From: an uncultured Collinsella sp.
GTDB taxonomy: Bacteria; Actinomycetota; Coriobacteriia; Coriobacteriales; Coriobacteriaceae
Direction of reading: 5' to 3'
DNA length: 5,744 nucleotides
Assembly (NCBI GenBank): GCA_900551655.1
Contig: URWM01000115.1
Coordinates: 1 to 5,744 of the forward strand
Shown: one piece after another, positions 1-5,109 of the stretch
Position numbering within the stretch: the first letter of the stretch is position 1
How the letters are laid out: every line of letters starts with the position of its first letter
Made by a program: the position numbers and the translations under genes
Notes under the pieces: generated by a model
Database searches by the model: none
Told to the model about the DNA's origin: nothing
Seen by the model: only the letters and a program-made list of their open reading frames with translations

Positions 1-42
1 CCTAAGCCTTCGTCGGCAGCGTCAGATGTGTATAAGAGACAG
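1..42 (+). other. Nextera i5-side adapter, not biological sequence
   Basis: Bases 24-42 are the Tn5 mosaic end AGATGTGTATAAGAGACAG. Bases 10-23 (TCGTCGGCAGCGTC) are the Nextera read-1 adapter. Bases 2-9 (CTAAGCCT) sit where the i5 index belongs and match an index I recall from the Illumina set. Natural sequence begins at 43, so anything read across this boundary is artificial, including the C-terminus of the rep gene. Confidence 0.98.
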
Positions 43-677
43 CGTCCCGGCTTCTTCTTCAGGTACTTGCGATGCACCTTCAGATTCAGCAGAGGTCCCA
101 ACTCCTCCTCAATCGGCTTAAGAACATACTTGTTGATTTCGCTCGGCCGATACGATTTGGGTACGTCGAGCAGTCGGCGGAAGTCCTCAAGGCTGACCTT
201 CCACACACCGGTTTGTCGGTACTGCTTGAGCCTCCTGTAGCACTCCTTGGCGTAGCTGGAGCGCAGGGCCGTGAACTCGGCCAGCTCGAAGCGGGTGAAC
301 TGCGAGGTGAGGTCGTTAAGCAGGAACGAGAAGCGCGAGTTCACCGATACGGTGAGTGTGCGTTTGGTCGGGCTGGTGACGAAGCCTGCGAACAGGGCGA
401 ACTGGATGATGTCGTGCTCTTCGTTCTGGAACTCGAAGTTGAGCGCGAGCAGGCGACGGTTCACATTGGCAATCTGCTTGGCGAACTCATCGTTGGTCAT
501 GTTCCTCTGAAGTCCGGCCAGCCGCTTCAATTCTTCGAACGTGAACGCCACCTCGTCCGTGCCCTTGTCCCGCACGCGAGACGCGATGGCCATCAGCAAA
601 TCAAGATCGAGCGCGGTGAACTTGCGCAGCGCCTGATTGTTGAACTGGTTCGAGTACTTCACGATCTCATCGGACAT
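43..677 (-). CDS. rep: Plasmid replication initiator, Rep_3 (RepB/RepA) family, C-terminus cut off by contig end
   Basis: This is the plasmid's likely replication initiator, which binds iterons at the adjacent origin, opens it and recruits host replication proteins for theta replication. The start is ATG at 677-675, giving a protein that begins MSDEIVKYSNQFNNQALRKF. That opening, followed by LMAIASRVRDKGTDEVAFTFEELKRL-type sequence (shown here in part), is characteristic of the N-terminal winged helix of Rep_3 initiators. The second winged helix follows (about residues 115-210), with FTALRSSYAKECYRRLKQY and a WKVSLEDFRRLLDVPKSY segment near residues 145-175. There are 211 complete codons before the adapter with no stop; family members are usually about 250-320 residues, so roughly 40-100 residues are missing. 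No Shine-Dalgarno sequence precedes the ATG, and a promoter -10 lies only six bases upstream, suggesting a leaderless mRNA. The iterons lie just upstream, as expected. A plus-strand reading frame over the same bases is an antisense shadow. Confidence 0.93.
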
Positions 678-683
678 GACTGC

Positions 684-710
684 ATTCTACCATAAAAACG
701 AGATTTTTAT
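684..710 (-). promoter_or_regulatory. rep promoter (extended -10) with overlapping inverted-repeat operator
   Basis: Read on the minus strand, TGGTAGAAT (692-684) is an extended -10 box. Only six bases (GCAGTC) separate it from the rep ATG, so transcription should begin at or next to the A of the start codon. No good -35 is visible. A perfect inverted repeat, ATAAAAA/TTTTTAT with a five-base loop, occupies 692-710 and overlaps the region where polymerase must bind. Rep_3 initiators commonly repress their own gene through such a site; that role here is inferred. Confidence 0.65.
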
Positions 711-718
711 ATTTTCTA

Positions 719-849
719 CCCTTTATTCTCCCAAAACCTCGTTTTTATTCCTCAAAAGCGTCCTTTATTCTCCCAAAACCTCCCCTAAATAATTCCCAAA
801 ATCTCCCCTTTAATCTCCCATTTTCTCCCCTTTAATAGTGCGTTTCCCC
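719..849. repeat. Iteron array, probable plasmid replication origin (oriV)
   Basis: About six tandem, diverging units recur every 20-23 bp, starting near 721, 743, 763, 785, 808 and 830. The plus-strand core is CTTTATTCTCCCAAAACCTC. Units at 721-740 and 763-782 are identical over 20 bases. The unit between them (about 743-762) is degenerate with a small indel, and the last three drift further (for example CTTTAATCTCCCATTTTCTC at 808-827). The array is AT-rich and lies directly upstream of the Rep_3 gene, the usual place for Rep-binding iterons. The roughly two-turn period fits same-face binding. No convincing DnaA box was found. Confidence 0.82.
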
Positions 850-903
850 TACTGCCGTAAGGCCTGCGGGGAGTCTAAAAGAGTACAAAAGATTCTATAA
901 AAA

Positions 904-916
904 GGGGCTCCGCCCC
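904..916 (-). terminator. Possible leftward terminator upstream of the iterons
   Basis: On the minus strand GGGGC-GGA-GCCCC is followed immediately by TTTTTATAG, a short stem with a U-tract. It would stop transcripts travelling left from the transposon region into the origin. The stem is only five base pairs, and it could instead belong to the transposon's left end. Confidence 0.45.
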
Positions 917-933
917 GATGAAGAGCATGATTT

Positions 934-968
934 AGATATTTAATATCTATTCATATCTATGCTATACT
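934..968 (+). promoter_or_regulatory. tnpA promoter with 15-bp palindrome and repeated ATATCTAT
   Basis: TGCTATACT (960-968) is an extended -10 box seven bases before the tnpA ATG, so the mRNA is predicted to be leaderless. A perfect inverted repeat, AGATATT-T-AATATCT, spans 934-948. ATATCTAT occurs at 943-950 and again at 953-960, exactly 10 bp (one helical turn) apart. These lie where the -35 would be and are good candidates for binding by the MerR-like head of TnpA, either as operator or as part of the transposon end. The promoter is well supported; the binding partner is inferred. Confidence 0.6.
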
Positions 969-975
969 ATTCAAT

Positions 976-1584
976 ATGACCTATTTCAGCCTGTCCGAGT
1001 TCCTTGAACGCACCGGCGTGAGCGCTTCGACCGCCTATCGGGCGGAACAGCGGGGCGTGATCAGTCCGGCGCGCACGGACGGCGGGCATCGACGCTACTC
1101 GCAGGAGGACGTGGCGAAACTGCTGGGATTGCAGCATCAGAACCCGAAGAAGAAATGCGTCATCTACTGCCGGGTCAGCAGCGCCGGGCAGAAGAACGAC
1201 CTCGCCGACCAGCGAAAGGCGATGATGGATTTCGCCACGGCGCGCGGCTACGTGTACGAGGTGTGGGAGGAGATCGGCGGAGGCATGAACCTCAACCGCC
1301 CCAAGTTCCTGAAACTCGTCAACGGGATCATCGACGGTGAGATAGGCGTCGTGATCGTGGCACACAAGGATCGGCTCGCCCGGTTCGGGTTCGACCTCGT
1401 GAAGAACCTGGCCGACGAGTACGGGGCTCAGATCATCGTCGCCAACCGCACGGACATGAGTCCGCAGCAGGAGATGGTGGAGGATCTGATGAGCATCATC
1501 CACACCTACTCGTGCCGCCTATACGGTCTGCGGAGGTATAAAACAAGTCGGGACCTCCTCGGCGACGGGAGCGGGGAAGACTGA
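976..1584 (+). CDS. tnpA: IS607-family serine recombinase (transposase TnpA)
   Basis: This 202-residue protein is the transposase that moves the element through serine-recombinase strand exchange. Residues 1-50 form a MerR-like helix-turn-helix (FSLSEFLERTGVSASTAYR, then GGHRRYS at 36-42), the hallmark of the IS607 type. The resolvase/invertase domain starts near residue 61: VIYCRVSSAGQKNDLADQR contains the expected nucleophile Ser68 after Arg66-Val67. AHKDRLARFGFDLV (129-142) carries the two catalytic arginines, Arg133 and Arg136. The C-terminus (SIIHTYSCRLYGLRRYK) matches the usual end of the family, and the length is normal. ATG at 976 gives the complete HTH. There is no Shine-Dalgarno sequence, and the -10 box is only seven bases away, so translation is probably leaderless. 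The TGA stop overlaps the tnpB ATG (TGATG), implying translational coupling. An antisense open frame over the same bases was discarded. Confidence 0.95.
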   Translation: MTYFSLSEFLERTGVSASTAYRAEQRGVISPARTDGGHRRYSQEDVAKLLGLQHQNPKKKCVIYCRVSSAGQKNDLADQRKAMMDFATARGYVYEVWEEIGGGMNLNRPKFLKLVNGIIDGEIGVVIVAHKDRLARFGFDLVKNLADEYGAQIIVANRTDMSPQQEMVEDLMSIIHTYSCRLYGLRRYKTSRDLLGDGSGED

Positions 1585-2774
1585 TGCAACGCACGTTCAA
1601 GACCCGGTTGAAGGTCAATGACGTCGAGTCGAACATCCTCGCCCAATGGTGCGGGGTGAGCCGCCTCGCCTACAACGTGTGCCTCGACCAGTGGAACAGG
1701 GACTACGAGAACGGGGTGAAACACAACTATTATTCGATCAAGAAATGGTTCAACTCCGTCAAACGGGAGATGTTCCCCTTCATCACCGGCGTCAGCAAAT
1801 GGGTGCCCGAAGCGGCCATCAAGGATCTCGACACCGCGTTCAGGAACATGTACCGGCATACGGCCAAGCACCCGCGATTCCACAAGAAGGGCGTCCGCGA
1901 CTCGTTCCGCATCGACGGCTCGGTGATAGCCGTAAGCGGGAAAAACCTGAAACTGCCGAAAGGCCTATGCCTGAGGCTTATGGAAAGGTTCAGATATGAG
2001 AATCAGGTGAACAAGATCAACAACGCGACCATCAGCCGCAAGGCGGGCTACTGGTTCGCGTCCATATCATGTGACGTCGGAGACCCCGCGCGCGAAAACC
2101 AAGGCGCGGGCATCCTCGGCGTCGACGTGGGCGTGAAAAGCCTCGCCGTCTGCTCGGACGGCACGGTCATCGACAATCCGAAGACCCTGTACCGGCGGGA
2201 GAAGCGGAAGAAGCACCTACAACGCATGGTGGCGCGCAAGCAGAAGGGATCCAACAACCAGCGCAAGGCCAAGGCGTTGCTCGCCAGATACGAGTATCGG
2301 ACGGCCGTGAAACGCGAGGACTGGCTGCACAAGGCGTCCAGCCGCATCGCCCGGGCCAACCGGGTATGCTTCATGGAGGATCTCAACGTCAAGGGCATGC
2401 TCTCCAACCATCATCTCGCGAAGGCCGTCTCCGACTGCTCGTTCAACGAACTGCACCGTCAGCTCGCATACAAGACCACGGTGCGCGAAATAGACCGATG
2501 GTGTCCGAGCAGCCAAACATGTTCCAACTGCGGCAGCCGGAAACCCATGCCTCTGTCCGAACGCACCTACCGGTGCGAACAATGCGGCATGGTCATGGAC
2601 CGTGATCTCAACGCCGCATTGAACATACTCAACGTAGGGATGGCGAACTATCCCGAACTCATGCCTGCGGAGGATGACACCCCCGAAGCCACCGGCGCAG
2701 CCAGCCGGCAGGCGACGGCACCCGATGAAACAGGAATCGATCATCAAACACTGCACAAGAACAGGTTTGAATAA
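1584..2774 (+). CDS. tnpB: TnpB, RNA-guided nuclease of IS607 (OrfB) with small deletion before the zinc finger
   Basis: This 396-residue protein belongs to the TnpB family, ancestors of Cas12, which use a transposon-end RNA (omega RNA) to cut the DNA site vacated by the element. The N-terminal OrfB helix-turn-helix/wedge region covers about 1-165. RuvC-I is GVDVGVKSLAV with Asp181, RuvC-II is FMEDLNVKGM with Glu265, and RuvC-III is DRDLNAALNIL with Asp341. The zinc finger is Cys313, Cys316, Cys331 and Cys334 (CSNCG and CEQCG). All catalytic and zinc residues are therefore present. Unusually, the segment QLAYKTTVREIDRW (293-306) is about five residues shorter than the common form, which has a W-Y/R-G motif after the Tyr-Lys. 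The ATG overlaps the tnpA stop by one base, with a GGGGAAG ribosome site just upstream. The C-terminus (TGIDHQTLHKNRFE) is a usual TnpB ending and lies close to the transposon's right end. Confidence 0.94.
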   Translation: MQRTFKTRLKVNDVESNILAQWCGVSRLAYNVCLDQWNRDYENGVKHNYYSIKKWFNSVKREMFPFITGVSKWVPEAAIKDLDTAFRNMYRHTAKHPRFHKKGVRDSFRIDGSVIAVSGKNLKLPKGLCLRLMERFRYENQVNKINNATISRKAGYWFASISCDVGDPARENQGAGILGVDVGVKSLAVCSDGTVIDNPKTLYRREKRKKHLQRMVARKQKGSNNQRKAKALLARYEYRTAVKREDWLHKASSRIARANRVCFMEDLNVKGMLSNHHLAKAVSDCSFNELHRQLAYKTTVREIDRWCPSSQTCSNCGSRKPMPLSERTYRCEQCGMVMDRDLNAALNILNVGMANYPELMPAEDDTPEATGAASRQATAPDETGIDHQTLHKNRFE

Positions 2775-2799
2775 GAATCGAAAGGCAGAAGAAACCGAC
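2640..2799 (+). ncRNA. Candidate omega (right-end) RNA of TnpB
   Basis: TnpB proteins use an RNA that overlaps the 3' end of tnpB and runs to the transposon's right end, with the guide supplied by flanking DNA. By position that RNA should lie here. A small stem, CCGGC (2692-2696) with GCCGG (2704-2708), is visible, and GAATCGA occurs twice (near 2734 and 2777). These are weak clues; the limits are not defined by sequence and the call rests mainly on family knowledge. Confidence 0.3.
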
Positions 2800-3219
2800 T
2801 CAGTTCCAAGGCTGCTGCTGCCATTGCTGTGGCTGTTGGAATCCGGGCTGGTAGCCATAGCCCGGCTGCTCCTGTATCTGAGGCTCTTGGGGCAGGTCAC
2901 GAACCTGTTCCCGCAGCTCACCCGCCGACTCAGCGCTGGGGAGCCTCACGCCCGCGTCAGAGGCCCATGCGCGCAGTTCGGCGGCATGGGCCTTGAGCAT
3001 GTCCAGCAGCCTTTGCCGGTTGCCCTCGTCGTTCCAGACGCCCTCGTCGTAGCCAAGCACGCCCTCGTTGGAGAGGATGCCGCCCAGCCGGATGATCAGA
3101 TGGGTGCGCCGCTTGCGCGCCTTGGCGTTCTCCCTAGCCACGATGCGCTGTTTGCGCGCCCTGAGCTGCTTCATCCGGCGCTCGATGTCGGCCATCTGCT
3201 CCTCGACGCTCCTGGTCAT
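2800..3219 (-). CDS. MobC/TraD-like relaxosome accessory protein, Q/P-rich C-terminus
   Basis: This 139-residue protein probably helps the relaxase act at oriT. Residues 1-39 are a highly charged helix with coiled-coil character (VEEQMADIERRMKQLRARK...), leading into RKRRTHLIIRLGGIL (36-49), a pattern seen in small MobC/TraD-type accessory proteins that precede MOBQ relaxases. A second helical part follows (about 66-108), ending in a low-complexity tail rich in Gln, Pro, Gly, Tyr and Trp (111-139). The ATG at 3219 is preceded by a good ribosome site, GGGAGGA (3230-3224). The gene diverges from the relaxase with oriT between them, the same order as mobC-oriT-mobA in RSF1010. Its stop lies only 25 bases from that of tnpB, so the native tail may have been altered by the transposon insertion. 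The family name is inferred from pattern and position rather than certain. Confidence 0.7.
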   Translation of the reverse strand: MTRSVEEQMADIERRMKQLRARKQRIVARENAKARKRRTHLIIRLGGILSNEGVLGYDEGVWNDEGNRQRLLDMLKAHAAELRAWASDAGVRLPSAESAGELREQVRDLPQEPQIQEQPGYGYQPGFQQPQQWQQQPWN

Positions 3220-3301
3220 CGGTTCCTCCCTGCGTTCCGTCGGTTATCAATCAGGACGCTAGACCCCACGGCAGCACGGCACGGGGCACGGCGTCTACAC
3301 A

Positions 3302-3336
3302 CCAAACCTAAACCCGGAAGAACGGAGCCGGTTTGG
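3302..3336. repeat. Inverted repeat CCAAACC/GGTTTGG between mobC-like gene and oriT
   Basis: A perfect 7-bp inverted repeat joins CCAAACC (3302-3308) with GGTTTGG (3330-3336) across a 21-base loop that itself contains two CCGG tetramers. It lies about 85-115 bases upstream of the mobC-like gene and could be a regulatory site or an accessory-protein site near oriT. Nearby (about 3268-3292) CACGG is repeated four times. The role is unknown. Confidence 0.4.
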
Positions 3337-3365
3337 ACATCCAAGCCGCGAGGGCGAAGCGTTCA

Positions 3366-3653
3366 TCAATGCCGAACGTGCCGCCCCCGCCGATTTCCGC
3401 GCGCATGACGGCCACGGGAGGGAAACACCGACCGGAAAAGCCTCTTCGCAAGCTGCGGCAGCTTGCGAAGAGCAGCCGAGAGGATCAGCCTTGCCGCAGT
3501 CTCAGGAAACTCCCCGTAAATCAATCCCATGAATCGCCAAGCCCATTGCATAAGAGCATCAGAAAATTCGTCCATGCACCGCTCTATGCGTCGACCGACA
3601 CGCCGGTAACGGAACCATCCCCGCAAGGTCAGGTGGAAGTCCCTCAATTTCAT
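3366..3653 (-). CDS. Small hypothetical protein in the leading region of oriT, doubtful
   Basis: A 95-residue reading frame runs leftward from oriT toward the mobC-like gene. I do not recognise it. The middle (about residues 27-72, MDEFSDALMQWAWRFMGLIY onward) looks like an amphipathic helical protein, while the tail is a run of Arg, Gly and His that resembles non-coding GC-rich sequence. The first ATG lies inside the hairpin of oriT and has no ribosome site; a second possible start is ATG at 3575, also without a clear site. If real, it would be the first gene to enter a recipient during transfer. A plus-strand frame of similar length covers the same bases. If neither is real, 3231-3640 is a non-coding region holding the inverted repeats listed here. 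Confidence 0.3.
   Translation of the reverse strand: MKLRDFHLTLRGWFRYRRVGRRIERCMDEFSDALMQWAWRFMGLIYGEFPETAARLILSAALRKLPQLAKRLFRSVFPSRGRHARGNRRGRHVRH
3442..3472. repeat. Perfect 15-bp inverted repeat, long hairpin
   Basis: CTCTTCGCAAGCTGC (3442-3456) and GCAGCTTGCGAAGAG (3458-3472) are perfect inverted complements around a single G. On the minus strand the stem is followed by GCTTTTCC, which is terminator-like but with a short U-tract. Because it lies in the DNA strand that should leave first from oriT, a single-strand initiation signal is another possibility. Perfect pairing over 15 bp is unlikely by chance, but the function is undetermined. Confidence 0.75.
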
Positions 3654-3687
3654 TGAGGGCGCACTTACATGTTACCGGTGGTAACAT
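3641..3687 (-). other. oriT: Origin of transfer (oriT), IncQ/RSF1010-type nic site between two hairpins
   Basis: On the minus strand, TAAGTGCG^CCCT (3667-3656) matches the nic core I know from RSF1010/R1162 and other MOBQ plasmids, placing the cut between 3660 and 3659. Just 5' of it is a perfect 8-bp hairpin, ATGTTACC-ACC-GGTAACAT (3687-3669), corresponding to the inverted repeat beside nic in RSF1010. Directly 3' is a second perfect hairpin, CCCTCAAT/ATTGAGGG with a three-base loop (3641-3659), whose first base pair begins exactly at the predicted nick. The site lies between the divergent mobC-like and mobA genes. The relaxase would stay on the 5' end at CCCT, so mobC enters first and mobA last, the usual polarity. 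Confidence 0.9.
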
Positions 3688-3714
3688 TCAGCGTAAGCGC
3701 GCTCTCCCGAGGGG

Positions 3715-3814
3715 CCACTCCGTGGGGGCCAAGCGTGCGCCGCTTGGATCCGCGCCCCGTCCCGGCGGGGTGCCGGCCACCTCCCCGGTGGAGGGCCAAC
3801 GGGCCTCCCGGCCC
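3715..3814 (+). promoter_or_regulatory. Highly structured leader of mobA (five consecutive hairpins)
   Basis: The 100 bases upstream of the mobA ribosome site contain adjacent inverted repeats: CCAC/GTGG (3715-3725), CCAAGCG/CGCTTGG (3729-3747), CCCCG/CGGGG (3755-3770), CCACC/GGTGG (3777-3791) and GGGCC/GGCCC (3801-3814). A second GGGCC at 3793-3797 could pair with the same GGCCC, giving two competing folds. The last stem ends 13 bases before the ribosome site. This suggests control of relaxase expression through RNA structure; no ligand-type riboswitch is recognised. Confidence 0.5.
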
Positions 3815-3843
3815 TTTGGATTCCCGGAAAGGAGTACAGTCCC

Positions 3844-5046
3844 GTGGCGATCTACTCGTTGCACGTGTCGAACGTGAGCCGTGCCGCCGGCTCCAGCGCC
3901 GTCGCCTCCTGCTCGTACATCACCTCGCGTCGGATGCGCGACGAGCGCACCGGCGAGGCGTTCAACGGGTTCGGCCGCAGGGAGCGCGTCGAGCATGTAT
4001 GCACGATGCTGCCCGAGGGCGCGCCCGGCGAGTACCTCGACCCGGAGCGTTTGTTCAACGCCGTCGAGATGGCCGAGAAACGTTCCGACGCGAGGCCCGC
4101 GAAGAAGATCATGGTCGCCCTGCCCCGCGAGTTCGACGCCCGCGAACGCTTCCGCGCACTGGAGGACTTCATCTCATGGAACATCACGGCCAACGGCTAC
4201 GCCTGCACGTACGCCATCCACACCGACAAGGACGGACGTAACCCCCACGCGCACATCCTCGTCGCCAACCGGCGCATCGACCCGAAGACCGGCAGATGGG
4301 CGGCGAAGAGCCGCAGCGAGTTCGCGTTGGACGCCAACGGCCGGCGCATCCCCGTCATCGACCCCGACACCGGACGGCAGAAGATCGGCGCCAGAAACCG
4401 CAAGGTCTGGAAGCGCGTCAACGTGAGCAACAACCCCTTGGACTCCAAGGAGTTCCTCGAAAGGCTCAGGCGCGAGTGGGCCGACTCCTGCAACGCCCTG
4501 CTCCCCGGATACGCCGTCATCGACCATCGGAGCTTCAAGGCGCGGGGCATCGAACGCATCCCCACCATCCACGAGGGATACGCCAGCCGCGAGATGGAGA
4601 AACGCGGCGGCAGGGGCGACCTGTGCGAGGAGAACCGGCGCATCCAGGCCCTGAACCGGCTCCTCGACGCGCTTAGGGCCATGATCGGGCGGCTCTCCGA
4701 CCAAGCGCAAGGCATCCTGACGGCCGTCAAACGCCGCCAACGGCCCTCAGGCGCGCCACAGGCCCCTTCAAGCCCTGAACCGGCCGAAAGGCCACAGGAA
4801 CGCCCGCAGGCTCGTGAAACGCCGCCACAGGCCCCGCAGGAACCCCCGAAGCCCATCAGGACGAAAAAGGCGCTCACCGACAGGTTCAAGACACGGCTTG
4901 ACGAGCGGCTGGCCGAAAACGAACGCAAACAGGCCGAAAAACAGGCCGAACCCGACATGGAGGAGACATGGGACCTCTCCGACCCCGCCGACCCGCTCAA
5001 CATCGGCATGGGCTGGGGCACGGGAGGCCACGGACTCGGCCTGTGA
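3844..5046 (+). CDS. mobA: MOBQ-family relaxase (MobA/MobL), nicks oriT for plasmid mobilization
   Basis: This 400-residue protein is the transesterase that cuts nic, stays bound to the 5' end and pilots the strand into a recipient. The MobA/MobL domain covers about residues 1-245. MAIYSLHVSNVSRAAGSSAV opens it in family style, with the likely catalytic Tyr25 in SCSYIT. ERTGE (34-38) and TMLPEGAP (54-61) match conserved segments. The metal-binding motif is HTDKDGRNPHAHIL, with His126, His135 and His137. DHRSFKARGIERIPTIHEG (227-245) is a further signature. After a helical stretch (about 260-298) comes a Pro/Gln-rich linker (300-337), a charged helix (340-372) and a Gly-rich end. No primase or helicase domain is attached. 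GTG at 3844 is the start because the family N-terminus begins there and AAAGGAG (3828-3834) lies nine bases upstream. Long antisense frames over this gene are effects of high GC. Confidence 0.96.
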   Translation: MAIYSLHVSNVSRAAGSSAVASCSYITSRRMRDERTGEAFNGFGRRERVEHVCTMLPEGAPGEYLDPERLFNAVEMAEKRSDARPAKKIMVALPREFDARERFRALEDFISWNITANGYACTYAIHTDKDGRNPHAHILVANRRIDPKTGRWAAKSRSEFALDANGRRIPVIDPDTGRQKIGARNRKVWKRVNVSNNPLDSKEFLERLRREWADSCNALLPGYAVIDHRSFKARGIERIPTIHEGYASREMEKRGGRGDLCEENRRIQALNRLLDALRAMIGRLSDQAQGILTAVKRRQRPSGAPQAPSSPEPAERPQERPQARETPPQAPQEPPKPIRTKKALTDRFKTRLDERLAENERKQAEKQAEPDMEETWDLSDPADPLNIGMGWGTGGHGLGL

Positions 5047-5064
5047 GAACGCCGGGAACGCAAA

Positions 5065-5090
5065 GGGCCGGCATCCGAAGACACCGGCCC
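5065..5090. terminator. Bidirectional terminator between mobA and the secreted-protein gene
   Basis: GGGCCGG (5065-5071) pairs with CCGGCCC (5084-5090) over a 12-base loop. On the plus strand it is followed by GAAATTT; on the minus strand it is preceded by AAATTTC and followed by TTTGCG. It lies between the two convergent stops (5046 and 5110), so it probably ends both transcripts, although both U-tracts are short. Confidence 0.75.
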
Positions 5091-5109
5091 GAAATTTAGA
5101 AAGACATCC

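Larger units (their letters stand above)
931..2799 (+). mobile_element. IS607-family transposon (tnpA-tnpB), ends approximate
   Basis: An IS607-type TnpA and an OrfB/TnpB gene overlap by one base in the order and orientation typical of the family. IS607 elements have no terminal inverted repeats and make no target duplication, so the ends cannot be read directly. The left end lies somewhere between the iterons and tnpA (about 850-945). The right end lies between the tnpB stop (2774) and about 2807, close to the 3' end of the convergent mobC-like gene. Both reading frames are open and key catalytic residues are present, so the element could be active, subject to the TnpB deletion noted separately. 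Confidence 0.85.

Noticed and set aside
72..695. Plus-strand 207-residue open frame at the left end
   Set aside because: It is antisense to the Rep_3 gene, has no recognisable domains, and the minus-strand translation shows clear family motifs.
719..849. CRISPR-like array
   Set aside because: The units abut directly with no unique spacers and there are no cas genes; they are tandem iterons.
846..871. Nested imperfect hairpin CCCC..GCC-GTAA-GGC..GGGG
   Set aside because: Stems are only four and three base pairs with a mismatched internal loop; too weak to call, though it lies beside the last iteron.
2674..3408. Plus-strand 244-residue open frame between tnpB and oriT
   Set aside because: It overlaps the tnpB end and lies antisense to the mobC-like gene, with no ribosome site or recognisable motif.
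3669..4241. Plus-strand frames spanning the mobA leader
   Set aside because: They read through the GC-rich hairpin leader and overlap the 5' part of mobA in another frame; composition is Arg/Pro/Gly-rich as expected of out-of-frame GC-rich DNA.
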